Assembly (NCBI GenBank): GCA_035533595.1
Contig: DATLTN010000021.1
Span: 20,075 to 84,074 of the forward strand
DNA length: 64,000 nucleotides
Direction: 5' to 3'
DNA from: Acidimicrobiales bacterium
Lineage (GTDB): Bacteria; Actinomycetota; Acidimicrobiia; Acidimicrobiales; Bog-793
The notes beneath the pieces are model-generated. The model had not been told where the DNA came from and did not search any database. It saw only the letters and a list, made by a program, of their open reading frames with translations. Both the position numbers and the translations under genes were made by a program. Every line of letters begins with the position of its first letter. Positions within the stretch are counted from its first letter, which is position 1. Positions 8,362 to 17,720 of this stretch are shown here, piece after piece.

Positions 8362-10166
8362 TCCTGTGGCTCCTGGGCGGCGGCCGCTTCGATGAAGAGC
8401 GCGTGCACGAAGGCCTGCGGGAGGTTGCCCCGCAGCTGGTGCTGCTCGACGTCGTACTCCTCGGAGAAGAGCCCCGAGGTGCTGCACGCGGCGCGCGCCC
8501 GCTCGAACCACCGGACGCCCTCGGGGAGCTCTCCCACGCCGATGCAGGCGAGGGACATCCAGAAGTTGCAGATGAGGAAGGAGCCCTCGTCCTCGCCGAG
8601 GCGGTGGCCAGGGAAGGAGAAGCGGTAGAGGTAGCCGTCGCTCGAGAGGTCCCGGCCGATCGCTCGGCGCGTCGCGATGCTGCGCGGATCGCTCGGGGGG
8701 AGGGCCCCGCGCACCTCGGCGAGCAACAGGGAGGCGTCGACGTGCTCGTCGTCGGGGGCCCGCTGCCAGCGCCCCGAGGGGTGCAGGCACGACGCGTTCG
8801 CCTCGTCGAGGAGGTGGTCGGCGAGGGGCAGCGCCCGTGCCGTCCAGGGCTCGTTGGTTGCCGCCGCGGCGATCGCCCGCAGGCCGGCGACGCCGATCAG
8901 CTGGCTGTGCGCCCAGCGGTTTGGCTCGATCTCCCAGAGCCCCGCCTCGTGCTCCTTCCAGCGGCTCGCGATCGCGTCGGCGGCGACCTTGGCCGCCTGC
9001 CATCCCTCGCTGTCGAGGCGCTCCTTGCGCGCCGCCTCGGCGAACAGGAGAAGGGACTCGCCGAAGATGTCGAGCTGGAACTGCTCGCGGGCGCGGTTGC
9101 CGACGACGTCGGAGCCGCCCGGGTAGCCGGCGAGCGCGAGGTGGGAGGGGGCGGGGATCGGGTCGCCGTTCGCGAGGTAGGCGGGCGAGGTGTGCTCGCC
9201 GTCCTCGAGGAGGCGCCGTGCCACCCAGCGCACCGCGCCGTCGAGCAGCTCCTCGCCCCCGGCGAGCGCGGCGCCCGCGTGGCCGACGTAGCACGTGTCG
9301 CGGATCCAGGTGTAGCGGTAGTCGTAGTTGCGCCCCGCACCGGCCCGCTCGGGGAGGGAGGTCGTCGCTCCGGCGACGGTGGCGCCGTCGGGGCCGGTCA
9401 TCCCGCGCAGGACCGCGATCGAGCGGCGGACGTCGCGCGAGGCGACCACGCCGCTTGTCGGGGCGAGCGCCTCGCGCCAGGCGGTCTCGGTGCGCCGCCA
9501 GCACTCGTCGGCGTTTGCGGGCTCGCGCTCGAGCGAGGCGGCGCTGCAGATCTCGAGGGCGAGGTCGTGGCTCTCGCCCCGCGCCAGCTCGAGGTGAAGG
9601 CGCAGTGCGCGCTCGCCGCCCGGCGCGCGCGCGGCGCGCGCTTCCGCGCCTCCGGACCAGCGGAGCGCGAGGTCCCCGTCGCGGAGCACCCAGCACTCGC
9701 CTTCTCGCCGCCACGGGGGAAGGGCCCGGCGGCCGTAGTCGCCCGACGGCGCAAGCAGGACGGTGACCGAGCCCCTCCCACGGATCGTGGAGATCCGGCG
9801 GAGGAGGATCGCCCGCTCGGCGGTCGCCGGGTAGACGAGGGCCTCCCGGCATTCGACCGTGCCGTCGGCGGCGACCCAGCGGCTCCGCCAGATAAGCGAG
9901 TCGTCCTCGTAGTAGCCGCCGGGCACAAAGCGCCCTTCCGGCTGCACCCGGTAGCAGCCGCCGGAGCCGACCAGGCCGGCGAACAGCGCCGGGTCGGACC
10001 AGCTCGGGAAGCAGAGCCAGGAGATGTCGCCGCCCGGGCTAACGAGTGCACCACGCAAGCCGTCGGCGATGAAGGCATAGGCGCGCAACTCGCTCGGGAA
10101 CTCTGCAGAGCGGGAGGCCTCGGGCGCGCGCCCGCTGATGGCGCCGTCGGTTCGTCGCGTCGCCAT
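8358..10166 (-). CDS. GH15 family glycoside hydrolase (glucoamylase/trehalase-like)
   Basis: This protein of about 602 residues has an N-terminal beta-sandwich (AYAFIADGLRGALVSPGGDISWLCFPS, written across residues 25-55) and a C-terminal (alpha/alpha)6 barrel. The barrel carries NYDYRYTWIRDT, GEHTSPAYL and YDVEQHQLRGN, typical of bacterial GH15 enzymes acting on alpha-glucosides such as trehalose or maltodextrins. No signal peptide is visible, so it is probably cytoplasmic. I chose the ATG at 10166; an in-frame GTG at 10193 would add nine residues. It is the first gene of a coupled pair with the enolase-superfamily gene and is divergent from the TPP enzyme gene. Confidence 0.85.
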   Translation of the reverse strand: MATRRTDGAISGRAPEASRSAEFPSELRAYAFIADGLRGALVSPGGDISWLCFPSWSDPALFAGLVGSGGCYRVQPEGRFVPGGYYEDDSLIWRSRWVAADGTVECREALVYPATAERAILLRRISTIRGRGSVTVLLAPSGDYGRRALPPWRREGECWVLRDGDLALRWSGGAEARAARAPGGERALRLHLELARGESHDLALEICSAASLEREPANADECWRRTETAWREALAPTSGVVASRDVRRSIAVLRGMTGPDGATVAGATTSLPERAGAGRNYDYRYTWIRDTCYVGHAGAALAGGEELLDGAVRWVARRLLEDGEHTSPAYLANGDPIPAPSHLALAGYPGGSDVVGNRAREQFQLDIFGESLLLFAEAARKERLDSEGWQAAKVAADAIASRWKEHEAGLWEIEPNRWAHSQLIGVAGLRAIAAAATNEPWTARALPLADHLLDEANASCLHPSGRWQRAPDDEHVDASLLLAEVRGALPPSDPRSIATRRAIGRDLSSDGYLYRFSFPGHRLGEDEGSFLICNFWMSLACIGVGELPEGVRWFERARAACSTSGLFSEEYDVEQHQLRGNLPQAFVHALFIEAAAAQEPQE

Positions 10167-10283
10167 GGAGCGTTGATACCCGAGCTCGGCCACCGGCTAC
10201 CAGGCGGTTAGTGCGCCGCTGCAGCGGGTAGCGGTGACCCGGGCGGCGCCGGTTTCGCGCGCCGCGCGGCGGAGGGACTCACG

Positions 10284-12047
10284 ATGGCGAAGATCGCTGC
10301 CGAGGCGTTGATCGAGCGACTCATCGACTGGGGCGTGGACACGATCTTCGGCCTCCCGGGCGACGGCATCAACGGGATCATGGAGGGCCTCCGCCGCCAT
10401 CAGGACAAGATTCGCTTCGTCCTCGTCCAGCACGAGGAGGCGGCAGCCTTCATGGCGACCGGCTACGCGAAGTCGACGGGGAGGCTCGGGGTCTGCCTCG
10501 CGACCTCCGGCCCCGGGGCCATCCACCTCCTGAACGGCCTCTACGACGCGAAGCTCGACCACCAGCCAGTGCTCGCGATCACCGGCACGCAGGAGAGCCA
10601 GATGCTCGGCACCGGCTACCAGCAGGAGGTCGCGCTCGAGAAGCTCTTCATGGACGTCGCCGAGTACGACGAGATGATCCGCGTCCCCGTGCAGGTCCCG
10701 ACGCTCGTCGACCTCGCCTGCCGGCACGCCCTCTCGCGGCGCACGGTCGCGCACCTCACCATCCCGACCGACATCCAGATCGCCGACGCGGGGGCGAACC
10801 CGTGGGAGGCCGTCGCCCCGGCGGTGATCTCCCCGACCTCCCCTGCCTTCCTTCCCCCTCCGGGCCTCCCGCGCGCAGAGGACCTCGCCGCTGCAGCGGC
10901 AGTGCTGAACGCCGGGGAGAAGGTCGTGATGCTCGTCGGAGCGGGGGCGCTGCACGCCCGCGAGGAGATCCTGAAGGTCGCCGAGCTGCTCGGAAGCCCG
11001 GTCGTGAAGACCCTCTCCGGCAAGGCGGCCGTCCCCGACGACCACCCGCTCACCCTTGGCGGCATCGGCCTCCTCGGCACGGCGCCCTCGATCGACGCGA
11101 TGGAGGGCTGCGACACGCTCTTCATGGTGGGGACGAACTTCCCGTACACGAAGTACCTCCCCGAGCCCGGCAAGTGCCGCGTCGTGCAGATCGAGGCCGA
11201 CCCGATCCGCGCCGGCAACCGCATCGCCACCGAGGTGCCGGTGGTCGGGGACGCGAGGGAGGGCCTCGCCGCGCTCGCGCCGCTGCTCCAGCGAAAGGAC
11301 GAGCGCTCCTTCCTCGAGGGGCTGCAGTCGGCGATGGGGGAGTGGAACAAGAAGATGGAGGGCCTCGAATCGATCACGCACGACCCCATCCAGCCGCAGC
11401 ACCTGATGCGCGTCATCGACCGGCTGGCGAGCGACGACGCGATCCTCGCCTCGGACTCGGGGACGATCGCCACCTGGGCGGCGCGCCACTTCGACATCCG
11501 CGGCGGGCGGCGCTTCTACCTGTCGGGGAACCTCGCCTCGATGGCGCCGGGGCTGCCGTACACGATCGCCAACCAGCTCGCCCACCCCGGCCGCCAGTGC
11601 ATCGCCTTCGTCGGCGACGGCGGCTTCGCGATGCTGATGGCCGAGCTCGCGACGGCCGCCCGCTACGAGCTGCCGGTGAAGATCATCGTCAACAACAACG
11701 GCGCCCTCGGCCAGATCCTCTGGGAGCAGCTCGTCCTCGGCTACCCCGAGTTCGGCGTCCGCTACGCACAGCGCCTCGACTTCGCGCCCTGGGCGGAGGC
11801 CTGCGGTGCGCGGGGGATCCGCGTCGACAAGTGCGATGAGCTCGAGGGCGCGATCGCCGAGGCGTTCGCCTTCCGCGGCCCCGCGCTGGTCGACGTGAGC
11901 GTCAATCCCGACGAGCCACCGATGCCGGGCAAGGTCGACTACGAACAGGCGAAGGGCTTCGTGAAGGCCTTCCTCGCCGGCCAGCCGCGCCGCGCGACGA
12001 TCGCCAGCACCCTCTTTCGCGACAAGTTCACCGGGTTCGGCTCGTGA
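10284..12047 (+). CDS. Thiamine-diphosphate-dependent enzyme (pyruvate oxidase/acetolactate synthase-like)
   Basis: This 587-residue protein has the three-domain plan of the family: PYR domain with the activating Glu in VQHEEAAAFM, a central Rossmann domain, and a PP domain with the TPP/Mg motif opening GDGGFAMLM and closing IVNNNG. It is closest in look to pyruvate oxidase/YdaP-type proteins (SGPGAIHLLNGLYDAKLDHQP, split here for length, near residues 75-95). The likely reaction is oxidative or non-oxidative decarboxylation of pyruvate or another 2-oxo acid; the electron acceptor is unknown. The ATG at 10284 is used. Its stop overlaps the next start (GTGA), opening a coupled oxidation cluster. 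Confidence 0.85.
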   Translation: MAKIAAEALIERLIDWGVDTIFGLPGDGINGIMEGLRRHQDKIRFVLVQHEEAAAFMATGYAKSTGRLGVCLATSGPGAIHLLNGLYDAKLDHQPVLAITGTQESQMLGTGYQQEVALEKLFMDVAEYDEMIRVPVQVPTLVDLACRHALSRRTVAHLTIPTDIQIADAGANPWEAVAPAVISPTSPAFLPPPGLPRAEDLAAAAAVLNAGEKVVMLVGAGALHAREEILKVAELLGSPVVKTLSGKAAVPDDHPLTLGGIGLLGTAPSIDAMEGCDTLFMVGTNFPYTKYLPEPGKCRVVQIEADPIRAGNRIATEVPVVGDAREGLAALAPLLQRKDERSFLEGLQSAMGEWNKKMEGLESITHDPIQPQHLMRVIDRLASDDAILASDSGTIATWAARHFDIRGGRRFYLSGNLASMAPGLPYTIANQLAHPGRQCIAFVGDGGFAMLMAELATAARYELPVKIIVNNNGALGQILWEQLVLGYPEFGVRYAQRLDFAPWAEACGARGIRVDKCDELEGAIAEAFAFRGPALVDVSVNPDEPPMPGKVDYEQAKGFVKAFLAGQPRRATIASTLFRDKFTGFGS

Positions 12048-12511
12048 GGCGCCTCCCCGGCCGCTCGGCCCCCGTAGGCAGGCTCGTCGGGGTGGACCGC
12101 CTCGTGCGCGACATCCGCCACGGGCGCTTCGAGCGGCTGATGTCCGGCCTCACCGCGGCCGGCGCGGCGGTGAGCGGTGTCGAGATCTGGCTCGAGCACG
12201 ACCGCGCCAGCTTCGCGAACAGAATGATGTGGATCCCCGTCGCCCTCTCTCCGGTGATGGTCGCCGCCGGGGTCGCGGGCGTCGTCTCGCACAGGGCAGC
12301 GAAGACGGTGCTGCCGCTCGTCTCGGGGGTGGTCATGCTCAACTGCGCGCAGGGCCAGTACCTGCACCTGCGCGGCATCGCCCAACGCCCTGGCGGCTGG
12401 AAGCTCGCCCGCTACAACTCCGAGGCCGGGCCGCCGCTCCTCGCACCGCTGCTCTTCGGCCTCGTCGGCGGGATGGGGCTCCTCGCGGCGATCCTCCGCC
12501 GCGAGGACTGA
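12044..12511 (+). CDS. Small integral membrane protein of the oxidation cluster
   Basis: This 155-residue protein has three or four hydrophobic segments (residues about 37-55, 65-88, 95-112 and 128-150) and no recognised domain. The GTG at 12044 overlaps the TPP-enzyme stop by 4 bp, and the next gene starts 1 bp after its stop. Its conserved placement between a TPP enzyme and a gluconate-dehydrogenase-like pair suggests a membrane anchor or partner for the neighbouring oxidoreductases. That role is inferred from position only. Confidence 0.6.
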   Translation: MRRLPGRSAPVGRLVGVDRLVRDIRHGRFERLMSGLTAAGAAVSGVEIWLEHDRASFANRMMWIPVALSPVMVAAGVAGVVSHRAAKTVLPLVSGVVMLNCAQGQYLHLRGIAQRPGGWKLARYNSEAGPPLLAPLLFGLVGGMGLLAAILRRED

Positions 12512-12512
12512 G

Positions 12513-13205
12513 GTGGGGGACCCCGGGGGCACCGAGCCGCGCTTCCCCGGCTACGACGTCCTCGCCCAGGCCAGGCAGTGGGACGACGTCACCAGGGGTG
12601 TCGTCCTCGCCCGCCTCGCACCCCACGCGGGGGCGAGCTTCTTCGCCGCCGCGGAGGAGGCGACCGCCCGCGCTCTCATGGACCGCCTCCTCGCGCAGGA
12701 CGCCGAGCCGCGGGTGCCCGTCTTCGAGATGGTCGACCAGCGCCTCGCGAGCGGCGTCGGCGACGGCTACCGCTTCGAGGACATGCCCGAGGACGGGGAG
12801 GCGTGGCGTGCCTCGCTCGCCCGCCTCGAAGAGGAGGCCGAGGAGCGCCGTGGCCTTCCCTTCCACGCCCTGCAGGTCCGCGACCAGATGGCCGTGATCG
12901 ACGACCTGCAGCGCCTCGGCAAGCAGCGGTGGCGGGGGCTGCGCGCCGATCACCTCCTCGAGCTGTGGCTCCGCTACTGCTGCGAGGCCTTCTACTCCCA
13001 CCCTGCGGCGTGGAACGAGATCGGCTTCGGCGGCCCCGCCTACCCCCGCGGCTACGTGAGCCTCGGCTTTGACCACCGCGAGCGTTGGGAGGTGGCAGAG
13101 CACGACGCCCTCGACCCGGTCCCCTGGGGCGAGCGCGCCGAGGCCGCCCGCCGCCGCCACGAAGCCGCCGGCGCGGGCGACGGGGACGCGGGCGGCGCGG
13201 CGTGA
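12513..13205 (+). CDS. Gluconate 2-dehydrogenase subunit 3-like protein
   Basis: This 230-residue protein matches the small-subunit family of membrane-bound GMC dehydrogenases (gluconate 2-dehydrogenase subunit 3). The signature YSHPAAWNEIGFGGPAYPRG lies near residue 165. This subunit assists folding or export of the flavin subunit, and the flavin-type GMC gene follows immediately with a 4-bp overlap. No Tat signal is visible here, unlike many subunit 3 proteins. The GTG start at 12513 directly follows the upstream stop. Confidence 0.82.
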   Translation: MGDPGGTEPRFPGYDVLAQARQWDDVTRGVVLARLAPHAGASFFAAAEEATARALMDRLLAQDAEPRVPVFEMVDQRLASGVGDGYRFEDMPEDGEAWRASLARLEEEAEERRGLPFHALQVRDQMAVIDDLQRLGKQRWRGLRADHLLELWLRYCCEAFYSHPAAWNEIGFGGPAYPRGYVSLGFDHRERWEVAEHDALDPVPWGERAEAARRRHEAAGAGDGDAGGAA

Positions 13206-14866
13206 GGGGCCGGCACGGCAGCGGCGGGGTACGCGCCCGCAACGCCTCGGCGTGGCTGCTCCCGAACGACGGCCGCCGCGAGGAGCCGCGGCTGCGCGAG
13301 CAGATGCACCGCTTCGAGCACTCCGAGGAGGTCGACGCGGTGATCGTCGGCTGCGGTGCCGGCGGGGGCGTCCTCACCCAGCGGCTGGCGCGCCGGGGCT
13401 GGAAGGTGGTCACCCTCGAGGCGGGGCCCTTCTGGGAGCCCGACCGGGACTTCGTGAGCGACGAGTCCGCCTCGCAGCACCTCTACTGGACCGAGCCGCG
13501 GGTGATCGCCGGCGAGGACCCGGTGGCCCTCGGCGCCAACAACTCCGGCCACGGGGTGGGCGGGTCGATGGTCCACTTCGCGGGCTACGTCCCGCGCTTT
13601 CACCCTTCGGACTTCTCGACCTACACCGACGACGGGGTCGGCGCCGACTGGCCGCTCTCCTACGAGGACCTCCGCCCCTACTACGAGGACCTCGAGGCCG
13701 AGCTGCCCGTCGCCGGGCAGGACTGGCCCTGGGGGGTGCCGCACCGCTACCCGCAGTCCCCGCACCCGCTGAGCGGGAACGGCCTCGCCTTCCTGCGGGG
13801 CTGCGAGCGCGCCGGGATCGAAGCGCGCATCGGCCCGGTGGCGATCACCAACGGCCGCTTCGGCAACCGCCCGCACTGCATCTACCGGGGCTTCTGCCTG
13901 CAGGGCTGCAAGGTGAACGCCAAGGCCTCGCCGCTCATCACCCACGTCCCCGACGCCCTCGCGCACGGCGCGGAGATCCGCGCCGACGCGATGGTGAGCC
14001 GCATCGAGCTCGACGCCGCCGGCCGCGCGAGCGGGGTCGTCTACTTCCACGGGGGGGTGGAGCACCGTCAGCGGGCGCGCCTCGTCGTCGTCGCCGGCTA
14101 CTCCATCGAGACGCCGCGGCTGCTGCTCAACTCGGCCTGCGCGGCCTTTCCCGACGGCCTCTGCAACGACCACGATCTCGTCGGCCGCTACGTGATGGTG
14201 CAGGGGGCGCCGCAGACCGCGGGGCGCTACGAGGAGGAGGTGCGCGCCTACAAGGCGCCGCCGCCCGAGGTCTCCTCGGAGGCCTTCTACGAGACCGACC
14301 CCGACAAGCCCTACAAGCGGGGCTTCTCCCTGCAGTGCGTCTCGCCGCTGCCGATCGTCTTCGCCGGGCACGTCACCGCCCAGGGCCACTGGGGTGAGGT
14401 GCTGCGCGAGTACCTGCGCGACTACGTGCACTGGGCGACCTTCGGCGCGCTCTGCGAGTTCCTCCCGCTTCCGGAGAACCGCGTCACCCTCGCCGAGGAG
14501 ACCGACCGCCACGGCCTCCCGGTCGCCCGTTTCTCCTACTCGATGTGCGACAACGACCGGGCGCTCGTCGTCGAGGCGACGCGGGTGATGACCGAGATGC
14601 ACGAGGCGGCCGGGGCCGAGGAGGCGATCACCATCAACCGCTACGCCCACCTCATCGGGGGCTGCCGGATGGGCGCCGACGCCCGCTCGGGGGTGGTGGA
14701 CGGCGACCTGCGGAGCTTCGCTGTCCCCAACCTCTACATCGTCGACGGCAGCGTCTGCCCGACCCAGGGAAGCGCCAACCCGGCGCTCACGATCATGGCG
14801 CTCGCGGCGCGCGCCGCCGACCACCTCGCCGACGGCGCGGGTGAGCGCGAAGCGCGGCGCGGGTAA
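13202..14866 (+). CDS. GMC-family oxidoreductase (gluconate dehydrogenase large-subunit-like)
   Basis: This 554-residue FAD enzyme has the dinucleotide motif GCGAGGGVL near residue 52, an EAGP segment closing the Rossmann fold, a substrate domain with GFCLQGCKVNAKAS, and a C-terminal GMC motif (HLIGGCRMG and GSANPALTIMALAARAAD). It would oxidise an alcohol or sugar. It pairs with the subunit 3-like protein upstream, as in membrane-bound sugar dehydrogenases, but no cytochrome c subunit is encoded nearby, so the electron acceptor is unclear. The GTG at 13202 overlaps the upstream stop; the in-frame upstream extension is arginine-rich shadow sequence. Confidence 0.85.
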   Translation: MRGRHGSGGVRARNASAWLLPNDGRREEPRLREQMHRFEHSEEVDAVIVGCGAGGGVLTQRLARRGWKVVTLEAGPFWEPDRDFVSDESASQHLYWTEPRVIAGEDPVALGANNSGHGVGGSMVHFAGYVPRFHPSDFSTYTDDGVGADWPLSYEDLRPYYEDLEAELPVAGQDWPWGVPHRYPQSPHPLSGNGLAFLRGCERAGIEARIGPVAITNGRFGNRPHCIYRGFCLQGCKVNAKASPLITHVPDALAHGAEIRADAMVSRIELDAAGRASGVVYFHGGVEHRQRARLVVVAGYSIETPRLLLNSACAAFPDGLCNDHDLVGRYVMVQGAPQTAGRYEEEVRAYKAPPPEVSSEAFYETDPDKPYKRGFSLQCVSPLPIVFAGHVTAQGHWGEVLREYLRDYVHWATFGALCEFLPLPENRVTLAEETDRHGLPVARFSYSMCDNDRALVVEATRVMTEMHEAAGAEEAITINRYAHLIGGCRMGADARSGVVDGDLRSFAVPNLYIVDGSVCPTQGSANPALTIMALAARAADHLADGAGEREARRG

Positions 14867-14876
14867 GGAGGGACCG

Positions 14877-15884
14877 ATGAGCCAAGGCGAGGTCGTCGTC
14901 GTGACCGGCGCGAGCGGAGGGATCGGGCGGGCCACCGCCGAGGCCTTCGCGCGACGCGGCGCGCGCGTCGCGCTGCTGGCGCGTGGGGACGCGGGCCTGG
15001 ACAGCGCCGCCGCGGCCGTCGAGGCCCTCGGCGGCGAGGCCTTCCCCTACCGCGTGGACGTCGCCGACGCGGATGCCGTCGAGGCGGCCGCGGACGCCGT
15101 CGAGGAGGCACTCGGCCCGATGGACGTGTGGGTCAACGACGCCTTCGTCTCGGTCTTCTCCCCCTTCTCCTCGATCACCGCCGCGGAGTTCCGGCGGGTG
15201 ACCGAGGTGAGCTACCTCGGCTTCGTGCACGGCACGATGGCGGCGCTGCGACGGATGCGCCCGCGCGACGCGGGCGCCATCGTGCAGGTCGGCTCGGCCC
15301 TCGCCGAGCGCTCGATCCCGCTGCAGTCGGCCTACTGCGGCGCGAAGCACGCGATCAACGGCTTCACCGAGAGCCTGCGCTGCGAGCTCCTCCACGACAA
15401 GAGCAACGTCCACGTCACGATCGTGCAGATGCCCGCGGTGAACACGCCGCAGTTCTCCTGGGTCCGCTCGCGCCTGCCGCGCTCCCCGCAGCCGGTGCCG
15501 CCGATCTACCAGCCCGAGGTCGCGGCGCGCGCCGTCGTCTATGCCGCCGACCACCCCGAGCGCAAGGCGTACTGGGTCGGGGGGAGCACCGTCGCCACCC
15601 TCCTCGGCCAGCGCATCGCCCCCCGCCTCCTCGACCGCTACCTGGCGCGCACCGGCTACGACGCGCAGCAGACCGACGAGACGGCGCCCGAGCACCCCGA
15701 CAATCTCTTCCGCCCCGGCGACGACGCCGAGGGCGGCGACCACGGCTCGCACGGCACCTTCGACGGTCGCGCGCACGGCCACAGCGCCGCGCAGTGGCTC
15801 TCGCAGCACCCCCGGCAGGTGATCGCGGTCGGCACCGCGCTGTCGGGGGCGGCGCTCGGCGCGCTCCGCCGACGGGGAGGCTGA
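14877..15884 (+). CDS. Short-chain dehydrogenase/reductase with C-terminal extension
   Basis: This 335-residue SDR has the cofactor motif TGASGGIG (residues about 10-17), the catalytic Ser in GSALAER and the YCGAKH (YxxxK) motif. About 90 residues beyond the usual SDR core form a His- and Gly-rich segment (HGSHGTFDGRAHGHS) and a final hydrophobic helix that may anchor it to the membrane. AAGGAGG precedes the ATG at 14877 by a short spacer. It is the last gene of the oxidation cluster, 10 bp after the GMC gene, so a shared substrate pathway is plausible. Confidence 0.85.
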   Translation: MSQGEVVVVTGASGGIGRATAEAFARRGARVALLARGDAGLDSAAAAVEALGGEAFPYRVDVADADAVEAAADAVEEALGPMDVWVNDAFVSVFSPFSSITAAEFRRVTEVSYLGFVHGTMAALRRMRPRDAGAIVQVGSALAERSIPLQSAYCGAKHAINGFTESLRCELLHDKSNVHVTIVQMPAVNTPQFSWVRSRLPRSPQPVPPIYQPEVAARAVVYAADHPERKAYWVGGSTVATLLGQRIAPRLLDRYLARTGYDAQQTDETAPEHPDNLFRPGDDAEGGDHGSHGTFDGRAHGHSAAQWLSQHPRQVIAVGTALSGAALGALRRRGG

Positions 15885-15950
15885 GCCCGCACCGCGAATG
15901 GCCCGGGCCACCCCCCTGCCCGCCCGGGGGGCGCGGAGCTAGCGTGCGGC

Positions 15951-17216
15951 ATGGCCGACCGGGCGATCTCATCGCGTTTCGTGAAGCTCGCGACGGGTGC
16001 CCCCGCCGCCCTCTACGAGCCGGAGCGCCCCGGCGACGAGGCGCACGTCGCGTTCATGTTCATGCACCCTGACAGCGGCTTCATCAGCCATCTCGGCTGC
16101 AGCGAGCTGGCGGGGCGCGGCTACCGCGCCCTCGGGGTGAACGGCCGCTTCACCAACATGCCCGGCCCGACCGGCGGCCCGTACGTGTACCACGAGGTGA
16201 TCCCCGACGTCGCCGCCGGCGTGGCGTACCTGCGCGCCCTCCCCGGCGTCGACACGGTCGTCCTCGCCGGCCACAGCGGCGGCGGCCCGCTCTTCTCGGC
16301 CTACCAGAACCTCGCCGAGCACGGCGCGGTGGCCTTCCAGCGCGAGGGGCTGCTCACCAAGGGCCCGGACAGCCTCGCGGGGCTGCCGCCGGCCGACGCC
16401 CTGGTGCTCATGGACGCGCACGTCGGCTACGGCGCGCACGCGCTGCTGATGCTCGACGCCTCGATCGTGGACGAGGCCGAGCCGGCGAGGCGGGACCCCG
16501 ACCTCGACATGTTCGAGGCCCGCAACGGCTACACCGCGGAGGGTGCCGACTACAGCGCCTCCTTCGTCGCCACCTTCAACGCCGCGCAGGCGGCGCGCAT
16601 GGCGCGCCTCGTCCGCCACGCGGAGGAGCGGGTGGCGGCGATCGACGCCGGACGGGGGAACTACCCCGACGACGAGCCGATGGTCATCCCCGGCCTCGGG
16701 ACGCGCATCTGGAGCCCCGACACCTCGCTGCTCGCACGCACCGTCGGGGAATGGAAGCTGCTGAAGGGCGACGGGAGCCAGTCGGTGCAGGTCGTGCCGT
16801 CGCTGCGGCCCCCCTCGGGCAAGCCGATCGACCACCGCGGCTACGGCGGCGCGCTCGTGACCTCGGTCCGCCGCTTCCTCGCCACCCACGCGATCCGCAC
16901 GCTGCCCGACTACGCGATCACCGCTGACGAGCTGACCGGGATCGACTGGGCCTCGAGCTACACGAGCGCACCGGCGAACCTCGAGGGCGTGTCGGTGCCC
17001 CTCCTCTCGCTCGTGATGTCGGCGCACTACTTCCTCGTCCCGAACGAGGTGAACTTCGCGCACGCGGCGAGCGCCGACAAGGAGATGGCGATGGTCGAGG
17101 GCGCGGTCCACGGCATGACCCCCTGCAGCGCAGTCGAGAAGACGCCCGGCGAGTTCGGCGACACGGTGAGGACGACCTTCGACTACGTCGCGGGCTGGGC
17201 CGCGGCCCGCTACTGA
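15951..17216 (+). CDS. Alpha/beta-hydrolase fold protein
   Basis: This 421-residue protein has a nucleophile elbow GHSGGG (serine near residue 106) and a late His in EGAVHGMTP near residue 390, consistent with a Ser-His hydrolase. It is longer than a typical esterase because of a helical insertion of about 150 residues between strands. The substrate is unknown; the following VOC and MaoC-like genes suggest catabolism of an organic acid or aromatic, but that is speculative. The start is the ATG at 15951. Confidence 0.7.
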   Translation: MADRAISSRFVKLATGAPAALYEPERPGDEAHVAFMFMHPDSGFISHLGCSELAGRGYRALGVNGRFTNMPGPTGGPYVYHEVIPDVAAGVAYLRALPGVDTVVLAGHSGGGPLFSAYQNLAEHGAVAFQREGLLTKGPDSLAGLPPADALVLMDAHVGYGAHALLMLDASIVDEAEPARRDPDLDMFEARNGYTAEGADYSASFVATFNAAQAARMARLVRHAEERVAAIDAGRGNYPDDEPMVIPGLGTRIWSPDTSLLARTVGEWKLLKGDGSQSVQVVPSLRPPSGKPIDHRGYGGALVTSVRRFLATHAIRTLPDYAITADELTGIDWASSYTSAPANLEGVSVPLLSLVMSAHYFLVPNEVNFAHAASADKEMAMVEGAVHGMTPCSAVEKTPGEFGDTVRTTFDYVAGWAAARY

Positions 17217-17226
17217 GGGCGCGGCC

Positions 17227-17649
17227 GTGACCGGAGGAGCAGGCGCCCCCGACGCGTCGCCACTCACGTTGTCGGTGATGCTCGCCGTCCCCGACGCGGC
17301 GGCGGCGGCCGCCTGGTACGAGGGGGCGCTCGGCGCGGTGCGGCTGTGGGACCTCGGCTCGGTGGTCGGCCTCGAGCTCGCCGGCGCCGCCTTCTTCCTC
17401 CACGAGGCGACCGGGGAGGCCTTCGAGGCGCCCGCCGCGCTTGGCGCGACGACGGCGCGCGTCGAGGTCTTCACCGACGACCCCGACGCGCTCATCGCCC
17501 GCGCCGTCGCCGCGGGGGCGACCGCCTCGCCGGGGGCTCCCCGCGACCACGAACTCGCGTGGGGGACCCACCGCCAGGGGGGCTTCATCGACCCCGCGGG
17601 GCACGTCTGGTCCGTGGGCGACCGCTCACCGCTCGCGCCCCACCCCTGA
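17227..17649 (+). CDS. VOC/glyoxalase-family protein
   Basis: This 140-residue vicinal-oxygen-chelate protein carries the paired beta-alpha-beta-beta-beta modules (VPDAAAAAAWYEGALGA, then AGATASPGAPRDHELAWG and GGFIDPAGHVWSV). It resembles PhnB/bleomycin-resistance-like proteins. The enzymatic activity cannot be told from sequence. The GTG at 17227 lies 10 bp after the hydrolase stop, so the two probably share a transcript. Confidence 0.75.
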   Translation: MTGGAGAPDASPLTLSVMLAVPDAAAAAAWYEGALGAVRLWDLGSVVGLELAGAAFFLHEATGEAFEAPAALGATTARVEVFTDDPDALIARAVAAGATASPGAPRDHELAWGTHRQGGFIDPAGHVWSVGDRSPLAPHP

Positions 17650-17720
17650 AACGCCGTCGGGCCCGCGCGCCGGCACCGCCGAATGCCACAGTGGAGGCGG
17701 GCGGACGAAGGAGGAGCACG

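Noticed and set aside
8403..10211. A 600-codon plus-strand frame opposite GH15
   Set aside because: It is the mirror frame of the glycosidase; no hydrophobic core or motif, only Ala/Gly/Arg-rich sequence.
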